Below are positions 62,613 to 64,000 of a DNA stretch of 64,000 nt, in pieces (position 1 is the first letter of the stretch; each line of letters opens with the position of its first letter). The DNA is from Aequorivita aurantiaca. Lineage in GTDB: Bacteria > Bacteroidota > Bacteroidia > Flavobacteriales > Flavobacteriaceae. The notes below the pieces were generated by a model. It saw only the letters and a program-made list of their open reading frames with translations. It was not told where the DNA came from and did not search any database. Made by a program: the position numbers and the translations under genes. The stretch lies in contig NZ_JAUGQQ010000002.1 of NCBI RefSeq assembly GCF_030410135.1, positions 434,001-498,000 on the forward strand, written 5' to 3'.

Positions 62613-62692
62613 AAATTTTAATCTTCAAATATTAATTCCTGCTCGGTTTCAAAAACCTTGCAGGATTTTTTTTTAAGTGCCAATCTTATCAA

Positions 62693-62700
62693 TATTTTTG
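62693..62700 (+). promoter_or_regulatory. -7-like element before the TPR lipoprotein gene
   Basis: TATTTTTG matches TAnnTTTG and lies 83 bases before the preferred ATG. No TTG is seen at the expected distance. Confidence 0.35.
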
Positions 62701-62783
62701 GAGTTTAATTTTACAATTGGGTGAAGAAAACACATTGGCACTACAATTGTATTTTAGGTTCCAATAACCAAATCAATTTCGGT

Positions 62784-63965
62784 ATGAAAAATATTTATCT
62801 GTACCTCATAGCAATTCTTTTTAGCCTATCCTGCAATAGCGTAAAACGCACCCAAAAGTTTGTCCTGCAAGGCAATTATGACGAAGCAATTGAACTTGCC
62901 GCCAAAAAATTGCAGAAGGATAAAGGCGCAAAGGAATATGATGCCCATATCAAACTATTGGAAGAAGCTTATTTAAAAGCCAAGGACGAAGACATTCGCA
63001 GAATTGGTTTTCTTGAAAAAGAAAATAATATGGCCGGGGCCAAAGAAATTTATTATACTTATTTGGATTTGCAGGCGCGCCAAGATTTAATCCGCCCTTT
63101 ACTTCCTCTTTACAGCAATGAAATGGGCAGAAACGCCAATTTTGTTTTTTCTGACTATTCCCAAGATTTAATTGGCGCGAAGGATGCTTATGTGAAGTCA
63201 CTTTATCAAGAGGCCTCTATTTATATGCAGCGCAATACAAAACAGGATTATAGAAGCGCTTTTAATATTTTATGTGAACTAGATGAAGTGCAGCCAAATT
63301 ACCGTGATGTTAACCAAATGAGGGATGACGCCCGTTTTTACGGTACCAATTTCGTTTTTGTAAATATAAACAATCATACCGGACAGTTTATTCCCTTTCG
63401 CCTGGAGCAGGATTTGCTAAACTTCAACACCTATGGATTGGACGAATTTTGGACGGAATATCACGCAAAACATGAGGCTGGAATCCAATATGATTTGGGA
63501 ATCGATCTAAATTTTCAGCGCATACAGATTTCTCCCGAACGCATTTCAGATTCACAGTATTCCAGAAAGCAGCGGCTTAAGGACGGCTATGATTATAGGA
63601 GAGACCGTAATGGAAACATTGTGCGCGATACTTTGGGAAATCCAATTAAAGTTGAAAAATTTATAGATGTTTCAGCGATCATTACTGTTACTACCCAACA
63701 AAAAAGTGCCCATATCGCGGGCACAGTTGTGTATAAAGACGTAAACACCCATAGGCAATTGAACAGTTTTCCAATTTCTTCGGAATTTATTTTTGAAAAT
63801 GTCTTTGCTCGATATAGAGGCGATGAACGCGCCCTAAATGGTGAAGATTTGAGGTTGCTGAACAATTATTTTATTCCCTTTCCTAACAATGAACAAATTA
63901 TATTCGATGCGGGGAACTTATTGAAGGAAAGATTTAAGGAAATTCTGCGAAACAATTCCCTTTAA
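62784..63965 (+). CDS. TPR-containing lipoprotein of unknown function
   Basis: A 393-residue lipoprotein. I start at MKNIYLYLIAILFSLSCNS (62784, lipobox SLSC, Cys about residue 17); a GTG 21 codons earlier would bury the signal. TPR-like helices follow (FVLQGNYDEAIELAAKKLQK, AYVKSLYQEASIYMQRNTKQ), then a beta-rich C-terminal half (QFIPFRLEQDLLNFNTYGLD, EKFIDVSAIITVTTQQKSAH). It resembles Bacteroidota lipoproteins with no named function. The last gene in the window. Confidence 0.8.
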   Translation: MKNIYLYLIAILFSLSCNSVKRTQKFVLQGNYDEAIELAAKKLQKDKGAKEYDAHIKLLEEAYLKAKDEDIRRIGFLEKENNMAGAKEIYYTYLDLQARQDLIRPLLPLYSNEMGRNANFVFSDYSQDLIGAKDAYVKSLYQEASIYMQRNTKQDYRSAFNILCELDEVQPNYRDVNQMRDDARFYGTNFVFVNINNHTGQFIPFRLEQDLLNFNTYGLDEFWTEYHAKHEAGIQYDLGIDLNFQRIQISPERISDSQYSRKQRLKDGYDYRRDRNGNIVRDTLGNPIKVEKFIDVSAIITVTTQQKSAHIAGTVVYKDVNTHRQLNSFPISSEFIFENVFARYRGDERALNGEDLRLLNNYFIPFPNNEQIIFDAGNLLKERFKEILRNNSL

Positions 63966-64000
63966 AATTTTAGAGGAATTTTTTTAAATGTGAAGCCTCA

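Overview
The window is a 64 kb piece of chromosome from a member of the Bacteroidota, almost certainly a flavobacterium (family Flavobacteriaceae or close to it). The evidence is a gliding-motility lipoprotein (GldI type), several proteins with type IX secretion sorting tails, many short Bacteroidota lipoproteins, low G+C, the near absence of Shine-Dalgarno sites, and promoters of the Bacteroidota form TTG-N19-TAnnTTTG. I see no prophage, insertion sequence, CRISPR array, rRNA or tRNA. The one RNA gene I recognise is the SRP RNA (about 54653-54748, minus strand).

Layout. 1-7.2 kb: priA (cut by the window edge), a DUF2147 protein, yihY, nadC, rlmH, and small membrane and DinB proteins. 7.3-12.1 kb: a minus-strand operon udk-divIC-mcmB-mcmA (uridine kinase, septum protein, both methylmalonyl-CoA mutase subunits). 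12.3-19.3 kb: wbqC on the plus strand, then a long minus-strand block (TPR protein, ribH, a small membrane protein, mutL, two rhomboids, an endonuclease/phosphatase-fold protein). 19.4-24.7 kb: recF, a lipoprotein, a DciA-like DUF721 gene, ndk, a DHH phosphoesterase, gldI and a cyclophilin-FKBP fusion. 24.8-28.5 kb: pepD, a DUF3810 protein and a DUF6503 lipoprotein. 28.6-40.9 kb: large secreted FG-GAP or calcium-repeat proteins with type IX tails, in two tandem pairs, around a lipoprotein/outer-membrane pair, an rRNA/tRNA methyltransferase and an M48 protease. 41-50.7 kb: MFS transporter, pheT, two fasciclin proteins, two DUF2007 proteins, an ABC-F ATPase and a thioredoxin-fold lipoprotein. 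50.7-54.5 kb: fructose-6-phosphate aldolase-type gene, a two-gene CHAT-protease cassette and an SDR. 54.6-64 kb: SRP RNA, glutaminyl cyclase, a beta-helix lipoprotein, a five-gene minus-strand run led by glyA, fahA and a TPR lipoprotein.

Most genes are core housekeeping or envelope genes. Two things stand out. First, short repeats are woven through the region: (i) degenerate arrays with a strict 7-bp period but changing unit sequence, found between genes, next to TAnnTTTG promoter elements, forming the 3' ends of some genes, and once in frame inside mcmA; (ii) palindromic REP-like elements, some of which have become codons inside mcmA and mcmB or supply the stop codons of wbqC and recF. Second, an uncharacterised protein is co-encoded with a CHAT (caspase-like) protease at 51516-53572. 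This is the best candidate here for an undescribed protein system.
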